This document shows positions 6,311 to 14,396 of a stretch of 64,000 nt of DNA, piece after piece. The DNA lies in contig JAHEMJ010000003.1 of the NCBI GenBank assembly GCA_024643725.1, positions 1 to 64,000 on the forward strand, given 5' to 3'. The stretch comes from Crocinitomicaceae bacterium (GTDB lineage: Bacteria; Bacteroidota; Bacteroidia; Flavobacteriales_D; Crocinitomicaceae). Both the position numbers and the translations under genes were made by a program. Under the pieces are notes generated by a model. The model was given only the letters and a program-made list of their open reading frames with translations. It was not told the DNA's origin and ran no database searches. Position 1 is the stretch's first letter. Each line of letters starts with the position of its first letter.

Positions 6311-7774
6311 TCACAATCCCTTAATGTAATTCCCATACAAGTCATTAAAGACCATCCCATTTGATGTTTTCTTTTTCGATAATTGCTTTAACTCGACCAA
6401 AGCCCACAAAATAAACTCCATCAAAAACGGTGTGTCGATCGTCGCTACTTTTGGTTGGTATTTTTGCAACAGTTTTTTCAAGGGTTCGATGGCGTTCATG
6501 GCGGAAAGATACGTTTCCTCACTTGCTTCATCCGAAAGTTCGAAAGCATCTGCTTCGAAGAACCAATGTAGCACTTCATCGTATGGCGTTTCTTGTCCTT
6601 CTTTTTTCAGTTTCTCGATTTTTGGAAAGTACTGTAGAAAGAGTGTTTTCGTTGCTTCACTGATCAGTTGATTTGCGACAAAATACGATCCTTCTTGTTC
6701 CCCTTCGTACACCAGTTCCACTTTTCCCGTGATGGACGGAATCATGCCCATTAGGTCGCTGAAACGAACAGTCGTTTCGTGTTCTTTGTTCATGATGGCA
6801 CGACGCTCTGCGGCACTAATTAGGTTTTCATAAGCCGTGATACTCATTCGCGCACTTACGCCGCTTTTATGGTCGATGTACTCGCTTTCACGAGCTGTAA
6901 ACGCAATTTGCTCCAGGATGTCCTTCGCTAACTCGGGCACGTGAACTGTACATGTGCGATGCTCCAATTTTCCTGCTTCCTGTTGGGTGATTTTCTTCGC
7001 CGTTTGGATGTCCATGGAATAGTGTGTCAAAATTTGCGATCCAATTCGGTCTTTCAACGGTGTGACGATGCTTCCGCGGTTGGTGTAGTCCTCCGGATTC
7101 GCGGTGAAGACGAACTGTAAATCAAGTGGCAAACGCAATTTGAATCCTCGGATTTGAATGTCACCTTCTTCGAGGATATTGAACAAAGCCACTTGAATGC
7201 GCGCTTGTAAATCGGGTAACTCGTTGATGACAAAAATACAGCGGTGCGCACGAGGAATCATTCCAAAGTGAATCACGCGTTCATCTGAATAGTTCAATTT
7301 TAAATTTGCTGCTTTGATCGGATCAATGTCCCCAATTAAATCGGCAATGGTCACATCTGGTGTCGCCAATTTCTCAAAGAAACGTTCGGAGCGATGCAAC
7401 CAAGTAATCGGCGTGTGGTCGCCTTTTTCGCTCATTAAATCACGTGCGTAACGACTCATTGGATGAAAAGGATCGTCGTTCATTTCACTTCCAGCTACGA
7501 CAGGAATGTACTCGTCGAGCAAATTTACCATGAGGCGCGCAATGCGCGTTTTCCCTTGTCCACGTAGTCCCAACAGGTTGATGTTGTGCTTGGAGAGGAT
7601 CGCTCGTTCCAATTGTGGAATCACGGTTGACTCGTATCCATGCATACCTGGAAAGGTTTCCTTTCCTTCCTGCAAGGCGCTTATTAAGTTGTCGCGCAAT
7701 TCGTTTTTAATGCTTTTGCTTTGGTATCCGGCAGCTTTCAGTGCTCCGAAGGTCGTAATGGATGTGTGCATCAT
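6311..7774 (-). CDS. MoxR/magnesium-chelatase-I-like AAA+ ATPase
   Basis: The 487-residue protein is an AAA+ ATPase with Walker A GLRGQGKT (69-76), Walker B CIFVINELPDL (about 179-189) and sensor-1 region FVFTANPEDYTNRG (about 221-234). The sequence between Walker A and B resembles BchI/ChlI and MoxR proteins. Family members act with a VWA-domain partner in chaperone-like remodelling or metal-insertion reactions. That partner is encoded directly upstream with a single base between the genes. The client is unknown. The start could be ATG 7774 or the adjacent ATG 7771. There is no sign of chlorophyll or cobalamin synthesis genes nearby. Confidence 0.85.
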   Translation of the reverse strand: MMHTSITTFGALKAAGYQSKSIKNELRDNLISALQEGKETFPGMHGYESTVIPQLERAILSKHNINLLGLRGQGKTRIARLMVNLLDEYIPVVAGSEMNDDPFHPMSRYARDLMSEKGDHTPITWLHRSERFFEKLATPDVTIADLIGDIDPIKAANLKLNYSDERVIHFGMIPRAHRCIFVINELPDLQARIQVALFNILEEGDIQIRGFKLRLPLDLQFVFTANPEDYTNRGSIVTPLKDRIGSQILTHYSMDIQTAKKITQQEAGKLEHRTCTVHVPELAKDILEQIAFTARESEYIDHKSGVSARMSITAYENLISAAERRAIMNKEHETTVRFSDLMGMIPSITGKVELVYEGEQEGSYFVANQLISEATKTLFLQYFPKIEKLKKEGQETPYDEVLHWFFEADAFELSDEASEETYLSAMNAIEPLKKLLQKYQPKVATIDTPFLMEFILWALVELKQLSKKKTSNGMVFNDLYGNYIKGL

Positions 7775-7775
7775 A

Positions 7776-8885
7776 TCAGTTGATTCGTTTTTTTCTATTC
7801 GTTTCGTAATCGTGGAAAATCATTTCGCCCAGTCCTTTCAGTCCGGTAAAGAAGGCCTTTCCGTGGTTGGACTTCGTGAATTCGTCCACAAAAGTTTGTA
7901 AGTAGGGATCGTTGGCAATCATGAAGGTCGTAATTGGAATGTGCATTTTTCGCGCTTGTGCAGCCATTCCGTAGCATTTCTCCACAATCATTTGATCGAG
8001 TCCATTGCTGTTTTTGTAGTATTGTCCGTCCGGCATGCGCAAGCAACTTGGTTTTCCATCGGTGATCATGAAAATCTGCTTGTTGGTGTTTCGTTTTCTG
8101 CGGAGAATGTCCATCGCGAGTTCTAGTCCAGCAACGGTGTTCGTGTGATAAGGTCCGACCTGTAAATAGGGGAGGTCCTTGATTTTAATCGGCCAAGCGT
8201 CATTTCCAAAAACGATGACATCCAAGGTGTCTTTTGGATAGGAAGTGGTAATCAATTCCGCCAAAGCCATGGCCACTTTTTTCGCTGGTGTGATGCGGTC
8301 TTCGCCGTAAAGAATCATGCTGTGACTGATATCGATCATCAGTACGGTACTCATCTGTGATTTATGGTGGGTGTCTTCAACAACCAAATCATTTTCCGTT
8401 AATGAAAATTCCCCGATTCCATTGTTTATTTGAGCATTCTTCAAACTTTCCGTCATGGAAATATGTTCGATGGAATCTCCAAATTGAAAGTCTCGAAGCT
8501 CACCTGTTTTTTCGTCTCCTTGTCCGCTATTCTTCGCCTTGTGCTGACCTTGTCCACTTTTTCGAATGCGCCCAAAGATTTGTTCCAAGGCGTTTTTTCG
8601 GAGGATTCGTTCCGTTTTTGCGGTGATGGCAAGTTGTCCATTCCCGTCTGGTTGAATTTCCTCGCGGAGGTACCCTTTTTTCTTGAGGTCTTCGATGAAA
8701 TCCTCCATCGTGTAATCTTCGTTGGTCAGGTTGTATTCTTTGTCCAAGACATCCAACCATTCCAAGGCTTCATCCACGTCACCGGAGGTATGCGTGATCA
8801 ATTCACTGAAGATGTCAAACAAACGCTCAAAAGGCGATTGCTCGGGTGCTTCGTATGGGGTGAAAACGTATCCAGATCGATTCAT
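7776..8885 (-). CDS. von Willebrand factor A domain protein, MoxR partner
   Basis: The 369-residue protein has an N-terminal helical, acidic region, a charged linker (about 135-165) and a C-terminal VWA domain (about 180-360). The VWA domain has an intact MIDAS motif: LMIDISHSM (DxSxS), a Thr in HTNTVAGLELA, and Asp in FMITDGKPS. No signal peptide or membrane segment is seen, so it is cytoplasmic. With the co-transcribed AAA+ protein it makes a chelatase-like I/D pair. ATG 8885 (MNRSGYVF) is chosen over an upstream TTG. Confidence 0.87.
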   Translation of the reverse strand: MNRSGYVFTPYEAPEQSPFERLFDIFSELITHTSGDVDEALEWLDVLDKEYNLTNEDYTMEDFIEDLKKKGYLREEIQPDGNGQLAITAKTERILRKNALEQIFGRIRKSGQGQHKAKNSGQGDEKTGELRDFQFGDSIEHISMTESLKNAQINNGIGEFSLTENDLVVEDTHHKSQMSTVLMIDISHSMILYGEDRITPAKKVAMALAELITTSYPKDTLDVIVFGNDAWPIKIKDLPYLQVGPYHTNTVAGLELAMDILRRKRNTNKQIFMITDGKPSCLRMPDGQYYKNSNGLDQMIVEKCYGMAAQARKMHIPITTFMIANDPYLQTFVDEFTKSNHGKAFFTGLKGLGEMIFHDYETNRKKRIN

Positions 8886-9014
8886 GGGAGAGTTCTTTTG
8901 TGAGTAACACAAAGATTGGGAAAAAGTTTAGAAATTCGATGGCCATTTTGTAATGTCAACATGAATCAAATTATACATTTTACCACTCACCTCACAAATC
9001 AAACAAAACTCCCT

Positions 9015-9022
9015 TATCTTTG
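9015..9022 (+). promoter_or_regulatory. putative -7 promoter element of the ABC exporter operon
   Basis: TATCTTTG matches the Bacteroidetes TAnnTTTG element and lies 10 bases before the ATG at 9033. The -33 partner is not clear. It sits in a 147-base divergent region shared with the VWA gene. Confidence 0.45.
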
Positions 9023-9032
9023 TTAGAGTAGC

Positions 9033-9737
9033 ATGATCGCAAAACTCACAGGTGTCGGAAAGGAATATCAGGTAGGTGACCAAACCATCGTGGCCTTGAA
9101 ACCGGTGGACCTCGAAATTCACGAAGGAGAATTGGTTTTAATCATTGGACCTTCCGGATCTGGAAAAACCACCTTGTTGTCTTTATTGGGATGCGTGATT
9201 TATCCAAGTTATGGTCAATTGTATGTCAATGATTTGTTTGTCAATGAATTATCCCAAAAACAATTGGCTTCATTGCGTTTGAACACCATTGGATTCGTGT
9301 TTCAAAGTTTTAATTTGATTGCTCCGTTGAATGCGATGGACAATGTCCTGATGCCATTACAATTAAAAGGAATTTCCAACAACACAGCGAAGAAAATGGC
9401 TGAGGATGCGCTGAATCTTGTCGGGATGTTGGATCGCAAGAAAAGTTTACCGAAGCAGCTTTCGGGTGGACAACAGCAACGCGTTGCCATTGCTCGTGCC
9501 TTAGTAACCGATCCAAAATTGATTTTGTGTGATGAACCAACCGCCTCGTTGGATGCTTCGTCCATTTCCACTGTGATGAATGAGTTGGTAGCTCTGGCAA
9601 AACAAGGCAAAGCGGTGTGTGTGGTGACGCACGATCCACGTTTGATTTCCTATGCGGATCGCGTGATTAAAGTCGATGGTGGACAAGCCACAGAAATCGC
9701 AAAAGAAGGTTTAACGAATACTTTTTCAGTACATTAA
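9033..9737 (+). CDS. ABC transporter ATP-binding protein (DevA/MacB/LolD-like)
   Basis: The 234-residue nucleotide-binding subunit has Walker A GPSGSGKTT, Q-loop in GFVFQSFNL, signature LSGGQQQRVAIARAL, Walker B LILCDEPTASLD and the switch His in VVTHDPR. The type is that of FtsX-coupled exporters (MacB, LolD, DevA). It is the first gene of a three-gene operon, followed after three bases by a lipoprotein adaptor and then by an FtsX-type permease, so the complex is likely a DevABC-like exporter or mechanotransmission system. The substrate is unknown. Confidence 0.93.
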   Translation: MIAKLTGVGKEYQVGDQTIVALKPVDLEIHEGELVLIIGPSGSGKTTLLSLLGCVIYPSYGQLYVNDLFVNELSQKQLASLRLNTIGFVFQSFNLIAPLNAMDNVLMPLQLKGISNNTAKKMAEDALNLVGMLDRKKSLPKQLSGGQQQRVAIARALVTDPKLILCDEPTASLDASSISTVMNELVALAKQGKAVCVVTHDPRLISYADRVIKVDGGQATEIAKEGLTNTFSVH

Positions 9738-9740
9738 GAT

Positions 9741-10670
9741 ATGAAAACAATCAGCCTAATCGTTTTAAGTGTCCTACTTTTTTCCTGCGGAGGAAAATCC
9801 ACGGAACCGAAGAAAAAAGCGACCAATTACACTTTAGACAAGATCGATAAATTGGTGGGTGTTGCCCGCATCGAGCCGGAAAATAAAATTTGTCCTATTG
9901 GAAGTGAAATTCCAGGACGCGTTGTATCCATTGAAGTGCAAGAAGGACAATTTGTGAAGAAAGGACAATTGATTATGTTGTTGGATGAAAGTACAGAATT
10001 GGCACAAGTACAACAAAGCACGTCGAAACTTGTAACGCGTACACAACGTGTAAAAAGTTTGCAAGCAAAAATCGCTGCAATTCAAATCAAATTAAAGGCA
10101 GCCGAGGTCGAAAGCAAACGCGACCGAACATTAGCAAACGCGAAAGCAGGAACAGAAAAAGCAGCAATCGATTCCGAAACGAATTACCAAAATTTGGCAG
10201 CGGATTTACTGATTGCACAAGCGGACCTGGAAGAAGCGCAAGCCGGAGTGAAGGAAGTAGGAGCAGAGACCAATTACTTGAATCAACTGAAGGATAAAAA
10301 ACGCATTTATGCACCAGAAGATGGCATGATGTTAAACTGGGATGTAAAGGTTGGACAAGCTTTGGCGGCTGGAACGAAACTAGGTGATTTTGCACCGGAT
10401 GGAAATTTGATTGCCATCACCGAAGTGGATGAATTGTATGCGATGAAAGTGAAAGTGGGACAAAAAGTAAATGTCAACCTACAAGGAACAACGACTCTGT
10501 TGACAAAGGGAACGGTTACCTATTGTGCACCTTATTTATCGAAGAAATCTATTTTCAGCGACCGAGCGGATAACTTGGAAGATCGACGAGTGAGAGAAGT
10601 TCATGTCCGTGTGGACAATCCCAAAGCGGTCTTGATTGGTAGTCGTGTCGAATGCATTATTTTATTGTAG
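9741..10670 (+). CDS. HlyD/DevB-family membrane-fusion lipoprotein
   Basis: The 309-residue adaptor begins with a lipoprotein signal (LLFSC lipobox, Cys at about residue 16). It then has a split biotinyl-lipoyl-like half-motif (GSEIPGRVVSIEVQEGQFVK), a helical hairpin (about 85-185) and the second half (RIYAPEDGMMLNWDVKVGQA), ending in a beta-barrel region. This is the layout of periplasmic adaptors that link an inner-membrane ABC permease to an outer-membrane channel. No TolC-like gene lies next to it, so an outer-membrane partner must be encoded elsewhere. The permease gene starts one base after its stop. Confidence 0.9.
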   Translation: MKTISLIVLSVLLFSCGGKSTEPKKKATNYTLDKIDKLVGVARIEPENKICPIGSEIPGRVVSIEVQEGQFVKKGQLIMLLDESTELAQVQQSTSKLVTRTQRVKSLQAKIAAIQIKLKAAEVESKRDRTLANAKAGTEKAAIDSETNYQNLAADLLIAQADLEEAQAGVKEVGAETNYLNQLKDKKRIYAPEDGMMLNWDVKVGQALAAGTKLGDFAPDGNLIAITEVDELYAMKVKVGQKVNVNLQGTTTLLTKGTVTYCAPYLSKKSIFSDRADNLEDRRVREVHVRVDNPKAVLIGSRVECIILL

Positions 10671-10671
10671 G

Positions 10672-11805
10672 ATGCAACTGTTTTTCACCGCCCTAAAATT
10701 CATGAAGTTTGATAAACCGAAAAGCGTTGGTGCGCTCTTTGGTGTCATCATTTCCATCTTTTTAGTGGGACAACAAACCGGAATTTTCACCTTCTTGACA
10801 AATGCCATGTGTTATTATGTCCGAGTGAACGACGGCTACGTCTGGGTGACAGATAACAAAACAGAAAACGTGAATGCGCTAGCGCCGATCGATGTCCGAC
10901 TAGGATATGAAATCGAAAGTTTACCGCATGTCACGAAAGCCCATCAATTGGTGATTTCCAATGGTGCCGCTCGCTTCAACGATGGAACTTCCGCCGGATT
11001 AAGTGTCGTTGGTGTCGAATTGCCCGAGTTCAATGGAATCCAAGAAGGGATTTTGTTCGATGGTACGCAAGCAGACTTGATTCCAGATGGCGCGGTGTCC
11101 GTCGATTTTTTCGATGCCAAAGCTTTGGGCAATCCAGAAAAAGGAAATTACTTCGAAATCAACGGTAAGCAAGTATACATTGCGGCATTGACGAAAGGTG
11201 CACGTTCCTTTGGTGGTGGACTCATTTCCTACACCACGATTTCCAGAGCGAGGTTCATTGGAAATGTTCCCTTGAGTAAAACATCCGCATTTTTAGTCAA
11301 AGTGGACCAAACGAAAAACATGCGCAAGGTCGTGAATTACATCAACGCCAACATACCGGGCGTCAAAGCGTGGATGCCAACCGAATTTAAAAATCAAACC
11401 ATATTGACGGTGTTGAAGTCCAGCGGAATTGCTTTTTCCTTTGGAACACTCATCATTTTTGCACTTATTTCTGGATTCATCATTATTGGACTCACCTTGT
11501 ATTCCGCGGCGATTGATCGCATCAAAGATTACGGCACCCTAAAAGCGATTGGAGCGACAAACGGATACATCCGAAAACTCATCCTCATGCAGGCAATGAT
11601 TTACGCGCTGATTGGATTTATGATTGGCTACACGCTGATTGAAGGATTCCGAAATGGCATTGCCAATGCCGGGACTTTGTTCACGTTCTCGCCATGGGTG
11701 AAACTCGGATTCTTTATCATCACTGCGGTGATTTCCATCTCCGGTACCTTGTTTGCCATTCGACGCATAACGAAATTGGAACCAGCGTCCGTGTTTAGAG
11801 CCTAG
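10672..11805 (+). CDS. FtsX-type ABC permease (DevC/MacB-like)
   Basis: The 377-residue permease has an N-terminal membrane helix (about residues 20-38), a large periplasmic domain (about 40-250) and three C-terminal helices (about 260-285, 310-330, 345-365). An FtsX-family cytoplasmic motif, DRIKDYGTLKAIGATNGYIR, follows the second helix. It completes the exporter with the two genes upstream. ATG 10672 is taken because it is one base after the adaptor stop. An upstream GTG would overlap by 35 bases. A heptamer array begins five bases after the stop. Confidence 0.9.
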   Translation: MQLFFTALKFMKFDKPKSVGALFGVIISIFLVGQQTGIFTFLTNAMCYYVRVNDGYVWVTDNKTENVNALAPIDVRLGYEIESLPHVTKAHQLVISNGAARFNDGTSAGLSVVGVELPEFNGIQEGILFDGTQADLIPDGAVSVDFFDAKALGNPEKGNYFEINGKQVYIAALTKGARSFGGGLISYTTISRARFIGNVPLSKTSAFLVKVDQTKNMRKVVNYINANIPGVKAWMPTEFKNQTILTVLKSSGIAFSFGTLIIFALISGFIIIGLTLYSAAIDRIKDYGTLKAIGATNGYIRKLILMQAMIYALIGFMIGYTLIEGFRNGIANAGTLFTFSPWVKLGFFIITAVISISGTLFAIRRITKLEPASVFRA

Positions 11806-11809
11806 GGAT

Positions 11810-11869
11810 TTTTCGATGACCGTTGTCCGTTGTCCGATGACCGTTGTCCGTTGTCTGTTTTTCTTGTTC
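11810..11869 (+). repeat. intergenic heptamer array, locus 2
   Basis: Seven to eight 7-base units in one phase: TTTTCGA, TGACCGT, TGTCCGT, TGTCCGA, TGACCGT, TGTCCGT, TGTCTGT, TTTTCTT, then GTTC. The unit is the same as at 6180 and 22238. The array begins five bases after the permease stop and ends 45 bases before the next gene. Confidence 0.85.
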
Positions 11870-11914
11870 TTTATTGACTTTTCGTCCCATTTAAATGTGT
11901 AATTTTGTGGTTGA

Positions 11915-12307
11915 ATGCGCGTCATTGGTTCCATCATACTCCTATTTGTTTTACTGAGTAAAACGGCTTACGGAATTTTCTGGCAGGTGAACTTTCGCGT
12001 ACATCAAAGTGAGATTATTCGCTTGGAATGTGAGAACAAGAATCGACCAGAACTACATTGTAACGGTAAATGTTATTTAGCAAAACAGTTACAGAAAGCG
12101 GAAGCGCAATTACAGGACAAAAAACAAGAATCTTCCCGTTCATTGGAACAGTTGAAATGGTTGGAAACAGAAGTATTTTCAAGGCCTGAATTTCCAGTAG
12201 TCCACGTTAAATCTAATGAATGTGAATTAACCTCAGACGTCACCTCTACCTATTTGGAAAAACGTTCGATGTGCTATCTTCCTTCCGTTTTTCATCCTCC
12301 TTGTTAA
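11915..12307 (+). CDS. small exported Cys-containing protein with HPP C-terminus
   Basis: The 130-residue protein has a signal peptide or single membrane segment (about residues 4-20), a CENKNRPELHCNGKCYLAKQ segment (Cys at about 39, 49, 53), a charged helical stretch, and a C-terminus ending SVFHPPC. I do not know a functional name. Small proteins with a CNGKC-type motif are familiar in Bacteroidetes near metal-related outer-membrane genes. The HPP ending is shared with the small protein at 46053 ahead of a metal efflux pump. It precedes a beta-barrel protein with a CDLCGG motif. A metal-binding role is inference. Confidence 0.65.
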   Translation: MRVIGSIILLFVLLSKTAYGIFWQVNFRVHQSEIIRLECENKNRPELHCNGKCYLAKQLQKAEAQLQDKKQESSRSLEQLKWLETEVFSRPEFPVVHVKSNECELTSDVTSTYLEKRSMCYLPSVFHPPC

Positions 12308-12340
12308 AGAACAGCCTTGATTTAAGTCTGTTTATTTAAC
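12303..12340 (+). promoter_or_regulatory. intercistronic hairpin before the CDLCGG barrel gene
   Basis: GTTAAAGAACAG at 12303-12314 pairs with CTGTTTATTTAAC at 12328-12340 with one small bulge, giving an 11-bp stem and a 13-base loop. The stem contains the stop codon of the upstream gene and ends nine bases before the next ATG. There is no T-run, so it is not a standard terminator. An RNA-processing or translational control element is possible. Confidence 0.4.
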
Positions 12341-12349
12341 AATTATTCC

Positions 12350-13264
12350 ATGAAATATATCTTTTTATGCGGCATGCTTTTGAGCTATGTCCAACTTTCG
12401 GCATGCGACCTTTGCGGTGGTGTCGGAAGCAATGCGTCCATCGGTATTTTTGCCGCCAATCAATTCCATTTGGTGGGATGGAGGTCCCAACTACGGAGCT
12501 TCGATTCGTACTTGTATGGCATCAAACATTCGTCAGAATTGTATTGGCAAAATGACTTGACGTTTCGCACGCAATTCGGACGTAAAGTACAAGTTTACGG
12601 TGCTATTCCGTTTCAAGTGGCGCAACAAAAAACGGATTTTAATGCAACGGTGACCCAAGGAATGGGCGATCCAAATGTGCTATTTACCTATGCCTTGATT
12701 GATCGAAAAGATTCTTTGCATGTCACGCAGGACTTTTTGAACATCGGGCTTGGGGTCAAAATGCCATTGGGAAAATCAGGGAATTATCCAGTTGATTTGA
12801 AGAATCTCTATCCAGGTACGGGTTCTTGGGATGGACTTTTTCTAGCAAATTACACCCATCGCATCGGGACTCGATTTTCGTTTCAAGCGGAAGCAAGTCA
12901 TACCTTGAAAGGAGCGGATCAAACATCTTTTCGTTATGGGAATTCAACACAAGTTTCCAGTGTTTTCATTTACAACCAAAAGGTCAACAGTTCTCGTTTC
13001 ATTTCATCGTTAGGACTCCAGCAAGATTGGTTTGCAGCCAGTAGCTATCAAGGCGTTCAATTAACAGAAAAAGCGAATAATGGCTATGTTGGTTCGGCGA
13101 AAGCAAGTATCAACCTGCTGACCTACAATTGGCTTTTCTCCATTCAAGCTCAGAAATCCTTGTTTCAGGAATTAAGCCAAGGAGCGGTGCAGCAGAAATT
13201 TGTCCTAGGACTCAGTTTACACTATTTAATCAAAAAAAAACAACATGAAAAAAACAATCATTAG
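12350..13264 (+). CDS. outer-membrane beta-barrel protein with N-terminal CDLCGG motif
   Basis: The 304-residue protein has a short signal peptide followed immediately by ACDLCGGVGSNASIGIF, then a region rich in alternating aromatic strands (LVGWRSQLRSF, VYGAIPFQVAQ, FSFQAEASHTL) that ends as a barrel. Bacteroidetes have many outer-membrane proteins starting with a mature CDxCGC/G motif, sometimes annotated as transporters. No substrate is established. It lies between a Cys-containing small protein and a lipoprotein, whose start it overlaps by 20 bases, so the three form one unit. Confidence 0.7.
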   Translation: MKYIFLCGMLLSYVQLSACDLCGGVGSNASIGIFAANQFHLVGWRSQLRSFDSYLYGIKHSSELYWQNDLTFRTQFGRKVQVYGAIPFQVAQQKTDFNATVTQGMGDPNVLFTYALIDRKDSLHVTQDFLNIGLGVKMPLGKSGNYPVDLKNLYPGTGSWDGLFLANYTHRIGTRFSFQAEASHTLKGADQTSFRYGNSTQVSSVFIYNQKVNSSRFISSLGLQQDWFAASSYQGVQLTEKANNGYVGSAKASINLLTYNWLFSIQAQKSLFQELSQGAVQQKFVLGLSLHYLIKKKQHEKNNH

Positions 13265-13634
13265 TATAATGGCATGCATTGCCCTATTATTAGTTACTTC
13301 TTGTCACAAAGGTGACGCGACATCGGCAACGATTGACATTATGGAGCCCATGGTGAATGATACCATTGCTTATAACGATACGATACATTTTGAGGGAACA
13401 ATCAATGGTAATGGTAAAATGTATGGGTATAAATTATCCTTTGCCAATGCATTTTCAGGAGATGAATATGCCTCCTTTTCCTCCGAAGCAAAAGCGAAAT
13501 CGTATGCGTTTGACGAACATTTGCATAATCAATTCACAGACACCACGATGGTGACCTTAAAAGTCGAGGCGACCTTGGATCACAATGGATTGAAAACGGA
13601 CAAGTACCTGTATGTGCTTTGTTTGCCACAATAA
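13245..13634 (+). CDS. small lipoprotein
   Basis: The 129-residue protein has a lipoprotein signal (LLLVTSC, Cys at about residue 20) followed by one beta-sandwich-like domain (IDIMEPMVNDTIAYNDTIHF, then LKVEATLDHNG). It is similar in style to short Bacteroidetes lipoproteins with an Ig-like fold. It overlaps the barrel gene by 20 bases and is the last gene of the cluster. The CHKGD at the mature start and His residues near EHLHN could bind metal, but that is speculation. Confidence 0.65.
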   Translation: MKKTIISIMACIALLLVTSCHKGDATSATIDIMEPMVNDTIAYNDTIHFEGTINGNGKMYGYKLSFANAFSGDEYASFSSEAKAKSYAFDEHLHNQFTDTTMVTLKVEATLDHNGLKTDKYLYVLCLPQ

Positions 13635-13740
13635 ATTTAAGGTGTCCGATATTTGAATGATCAGGCTTTGGTTCCTTCTATCTGAATTTTCGTATTCGGT
13701 GTAAAGAAGATTGTTTAATTTCGTTTCACAACAATACTGA

Positions 13741-14364
13741 ATGATATCTATGAATCTTCGTTTTATCTGTCTAATTGTTTTATTTGGTTCGGTGATTACG
13801 ACCAAAGTCAGCGCCCAAAACTGGGACATCGATTTACTCAAAGAAATCAACCTAGAGCGAAACAAAGCCTTGGATCCAAGCTTTAAGTTTGTGACAAATA
13901 GTGTCAGTCCGATGAGCATTGGGACACCAATGGCCGTTTTAGGACTTGGGCTGATTCAAAAGGATAGCAGTTTAACAAGTAAGGGCATCATCATGGTGGA
14001 AGCGCTTTGTGTGAATGCCTTTACGACAACAGCGTTGAAATTAGCGTTTAAGCGTGATCGTCCCTTTGTCACATATCCGTATTTGGACAAGCAAGCGGAT
14101 GCAGGATCCTATTCGTTTCCGTCTGGACACACATCGAGTGCGTTTGCCTTGGCGACTTCCTTGAGTTTAGCGTTTCCAAAATGGTATGTAATTGCTCCAG
14201 CGTATGTGTATGCTAGTGCAGCTGGATACTCGCGCATGCACTTGGGAGTGCATTATCCAAGTGATGTGTTGGCAGGAGCGTTGGTCGGAACTGGATCCGC
14301 CTTCTTGTCACATTACCTCCAACATAAAATCTCAGGAAGGCGAAAAGTTCCAGTAAAGTTATGA
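13741..14364 (+). CDS. PAP2-family phosphatase, exported
   Basis: The 207-residue protein has a signal peptide (cleavage near SAQNW). It carries the three PAP2 motifs: KLAFKRDRPF (KX6RP), SFPSGHTSSAFA (PSGH) and SRMHLGVHYPSDVLAGALVG (SRX5HX3D). These enzymes remove phosphate from lipid phosphates such as undecaprenyl pyrophosphate or phosphatidic acid. The predicted catalytic face is periplasmic. Weak hydrophobic segments fit a small lipid phosphatase. An in-frame ATG at 13750 is an alternative start. A strong bidirectional terminator follows. Confidence 0.9.
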   Translation: MISMNLRFICLIVLFGSVITTKVSAQNWDIDLLKEINLERNKALDPSFKFVTNSVSPMSIGTPMAVLGLGLIQKDSSLTSKGIIMVEALCVNAFTTTALKLAFKRDRPFVTYPYLDKQADAGSYSFPSGHTSSAFALATSLSLAFPKWYVIAPAYVYASAAGYSRMHLGVHYPSDVLAGALVGTGSAFLSHYLQHKISGRRKVPVKL

Positions 14365-14367
14365 TAT

Positions 14368-14395
14368 AAAAAAAGCCACATTAAGTGGCTTTTTG
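14368..14395. terminator. bidirectional terminator
   Basis: A perfect 10-bp stem, AAAAAGCCAC at 14370-14379 and GTGGCTTTTT at 14385-14394, encloses a 5-base loop, with A-runs and T-runs on both sides. It lies between convergent genes and can serve both the PAP2 gene and the minus-strand T9SS gene, whose stop is two bases beyond it. Confidence 0.9.
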
Positions 14396-14396
14396 A

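Noticed and set aside
7506..7901. Plus-strand open frame spanning the MoxR and VWA genes
   Set aside because: It crosses two well supported minus-strand genes and has no family similarity.
6311..8885. MoxR/VWA pair as magnesium or cobalt chelatase of tetrapyrrole synthesis
   Set aside because: There is no BchH/CobN-type large subunit and no tetrapyrrole gene nearby. The similarity is to the general MoxR/VWA class.
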